43,146 nucleotides of DNA from Chara braunii. Lineage: Eukaryota > Streptophyta > Charophyceae > Charales > Characeae. Positions within the stretch are counted from its first letter, which is position 1. Each line of letters begins with the position of its first letter. The translations under genes and the position numbers were made by a program. The DNA lies in NCBI GenBank assembly GCA_003427395.1, contig BFEA01000046.1, positions 282,890-326,035 on the forward strand, in the 5' to 3' direction. The notes beneath the pieces were generated by a model. The model searched no databases. It was not told the DNA's origin and worked only from the letters and a program-made list of their open reading frames with translations. Shown piece by piece: positions 40,754 through 43,146 of the stretch.

Positions 40754-41005
40754 TCAGGAGAACTGACCAACTACTCGTGCTCGTTCGGGCTCAGCAACGA
40801 CCTGCTCGAGGGACTCCATTGACGAACCTGTGCTATGCAACTTCCCGCTTTTGTTACGAAAATAGGTCACATATTCAACATATTTCTTATCTCCCATCCT
40901 CTGAACTACGGTCTCTCGTAAAATCACTTTCTGAAGTTCCATACACTCTATAGTTTCAACCTCCCAATTCTCATATTTGTCTTTAATAATTTCACTCTTA
41001 ACCAC
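40754..41005 (-). CDS. Hypothetical small protein, 83 residues
   Basis: An intact minus-strand frame, MVKSEIIKDKYENWEVETIE... to RARVVGQFS. It is rich in charged residues, with alternating hydrophobic positions in KKYVEYVTYFRNKSGK, which suggests a beta-hairpin followed by a helix. No known domain. Support for being real is its paralogue at 39868-40122 on the same strand, with the same length and a conserved EY-TY--(N/D)K-GKL---SS core. The frame is open upstream of the Met (ESETLV), so it may be part of a longer exon. Confidence 0.45.
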   Translation of the reverse strand: MVKSEIIKDKYENWEVETIECMELQKVILRETVVQRMGDKKYVEYVTYFRNKSGKLHSTGSSMESLEQVVAEPERARVVGQFS

Positions 41006-41009
41006 CAGG

Positions 41010-43146
41010 GTCTCTGATTCTCAAGGCAAAAACTCAGTTATTGAGGCAATGCCGATTGATAACTCCAAACAGCTCTAATGGCCTACTGAGAAATTCAGCT
41101 CACAGGGTTCCAGTCTTAGAACCACCTGTTCCAATTGACTGAAGAGAAACCCTCAGGTGTGTTGAGTCATCGCCTCTACAACCAGCTTTAAAATTGCATT
41201 CATGGGCTAAGACGAGTGCTGCTCGCGCCACTGGGTTGCTTTCCGAAGACTGTGGTTGGTCTGAGATATTTTGCTCAAAATATAAACAGTCATAAATTAT
41301 TAATCGATAAGGCCGAATGAAAATGGGCTTTCTGTCAGAAAATAGCTGACTATTAAAGATAGACTAATTGTGGTGACTAACAACAGAGTCTACTGTTTGG
41401 AAACTCTAAGTAGAACCATCAAAAGAGAGAAGGATCCTTTCCCGACAGGGTAGGGGCATGGCAAAAGATTCCTTGCAATTTTACTGGCCTCGATTGCTCT
41501 GCGCTCGGAGTTACGAGTCCTGATACTCAAGCATGGGTTCTGCTACTCAAGCATGGGTTAACGTGATCCGTCCTTCAACCTAAGGGCAACATTCTGAGCT
41601 CAAGACGAACCTAAGCATAGACTGGTGGACCACTTTGCATTATTCGTTTGCCTTGTTCCGCCAATCCAAGCGCTACAGGGCATCATCAGTTCAACCATTT
41701 TTATACTGCCCAAAAACAGAAGTCAGATACGACCAGGGCTCTAATTCAATGAGGTGGTAAGAACGAGTGAGCACGTAAGAGCCAAGGCTCTGAGAGAGTT
41801 TTCCTAATGCTCAGACAAGTGACTAATTTTCAAGTGTAAGAAGTATACAGTCGGTGATTAATTACAAGGACAAAGCCAGTCACCGCTAGACCTGCACTCG
41901 AGTTACCTTAAATAGAGTCCCCAATAGTAGCTCCCACTCAAGCTAGACATGACCGACTGTTGAATCTCGCAATGTAGGCAACCTGTCATCAGTTATCACT
42001 GCTGTCATATACAGATCGAGTGCCTCTTGGTACGAACCAACGTTATTAAAAAAAAAAATACGATATGCCTAATTTTGTGTGCTCTGGATCTTAGCATTCA
42101 TTGATGCAGCCAGACACGATTCTCACTCGGATGGGACTCGGTGTCACTAACTGATTTCCAGATAGAATTTGTCAACTTTTACCAAACGTGCGCTTTTATC
42201 AATGGTCAAAGAAAATGCTTTTGCCCCACTGGAAGTCTGTTATTGTGCCTTATCAACACAATGCACGAGGGAGCTTAGTTATACTGACTTATGATTTTCT
42301 CAAACTTCCCAGTGAACACAGTACCCAAATCATCTTTCCAATCCCCTAGGATGAAACTGCCTACTCCCTGCGACTACTTACTCTCAGTCACCACCAGGGT
42401 GGGAAAACATATTGACTCCTGATACCCTTCCCGATTATAGCAGTTCATGAACATTTTCAGGTAGCCCACTCATTCCCATCGAAACGCGTGGTTTAAGTCC
42501 TCATCTTGCACTTGAAGTTTTAAGCGCTCTACCTCTGAAGGTTTACAGGAATAGAACGTCGTTGAGACTTTGAAAACTGATCGCGAACCGATCATTAGCA
42601 TCCCATTCCTTCCATAATTAGTCTCCGTCGAGCAAAAACTTCGCAAGGAGATACCCGATTTTTCTCAAAATCGACTTCCTCTTTTTCATCAAAGGACTAC
42701 AAAAAAAGAAAAGGAATACGAAAGAGGTGTTTTCGGAGTATCTCCCTTCACCCGCACTTCCGCACCTATCGTAAGAGAGAAAGAATCCAATTTTTGTGGT
42801 TCTGGTTAGCAGGCTAGAGCTTAACGATCACAGAGCATCAAACCCTCATTGTTAAGCTCGCCCGACCCAACCTAGCACTAACCCAACGGATTCTTCTCTC
42901 AGCGCAAGAGACCTGAGTACCAACAAGAAGAGTACTATAATCATTGAGCCATTCACACGACAACATAGAAAGGAGTGGGCATATAAGAGGGTCACACGAG
43001 TCGGGTGAGATGAACACACTTGCAACTTAAAACCACCATTAAGGTTCTTTAGGAGACGGTTCATTCCTCATATCGGGTCTCGTCAGTCTGAAAGCCTGAC
43101 AATTGCATATAGTCTACCTCTTCAATCAGCACATAACGGCCACTGG
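41010..43146. other. Stretch without recognisable gene
   Basis: Short open frames only. A 17-bp word CTACTCAAGCATGGGTT is repeated 20 bp apart (41522-41560). On the minus strand near 42390-42480, YLKMFMNCYNREGYQES in a stop-interrupted frame vaguely recalls the EY-TYFRNKSGK core of the small ORFs, but too weakly to call. Confidence 0.5.

Overview
This is a eukaryotic nuclear contig, GC-patchy and crowded with microsatellites, that holds no clearly intact conserved gene. Evidence for a eukaryote: nuclear-type 18S and 28S rRNA fragments, GT-AG-like splice signals, a poly(A)-tailed LINE retrotransposon, and long (GT)n, (GA)n, (CT)n and (TAC)n tracts. The rRNA is green-plant-like. The mixture of AT-rich blocks, GC-rich degenerate genes and dense tandem repeats recalls charophyte algae such as Chara; that assignment is inference from memory and was not checked.

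Layout. 1-1.7 kb: two diverged copies of a ~1.24 kb coding-derived unit. 1.8-2.7 kb: GT/GA microsatellites. 2.7-3.8 kb: AT-rich, nothing recognised. 3.8-10.96 kb: remains of a large minus-strand gene or mobile-element cassette with (5' to 3') an unknown N-terminal block, a ParB-like domain, a DNA-methyltransferase-like region, long acidic/Ser-Pro linkers, and a Ulp1/C48-type protease start; it is broken by in-frame stops and frameshifts. 11-13 kb: tandem array of a palindromic motif, AAGTTCG-N8-CGAACTT, which also occurs inside the degenerate gene. 13-14.9 kb: GATC-rich tandem repeats, (CA)n and a perfect (CT)n tract. 15.06-16.45 kb: the 3' end of an 18S rRNA pseudogene, a C-rich ITS-like stretch carrying a Nextera adapter junction (a library/assembly artefact), then a 28S fragment. 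16.45-23.94 kb: an insertion interrupting the 28S sequence, made of several minisatellite families followed by a degenerate LINE (endonuclease, reverse transcriptase, zinc-knuckle C-terminus, 3'UTR, poly(A)). The 28S resumes exactly at the poly(A) end. 24.2-24.4 kb: more 28S pieces, out of order. 24.6-31.8 kb: AT-rich DNA, microsatellites, small foldback elements, a possible SINE, and a ~280 bp tandem array. 31.8-38.5 kb: no convincing protein gene, but successive families of repeated hairpins. 38.8-41.0 kb: minus-strand ORFs of unknown function, two of them paralogous. 41-43.1 kb: nothing recognised.

The most unusual feature is a recurring architecture: several unrelated repeat families in which loop and geometry are conserved while the two stem arms change together. 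The best example is seven hairpins at 35.69-36.32 kb sharing the loop CATTGTTTCCATGGTGAATG with seven different, mutually complementary flanking arms. The genes do not form a pathway; the window reads as accessory, transposon- and repeat-derived DNA, partly built from rDNA.
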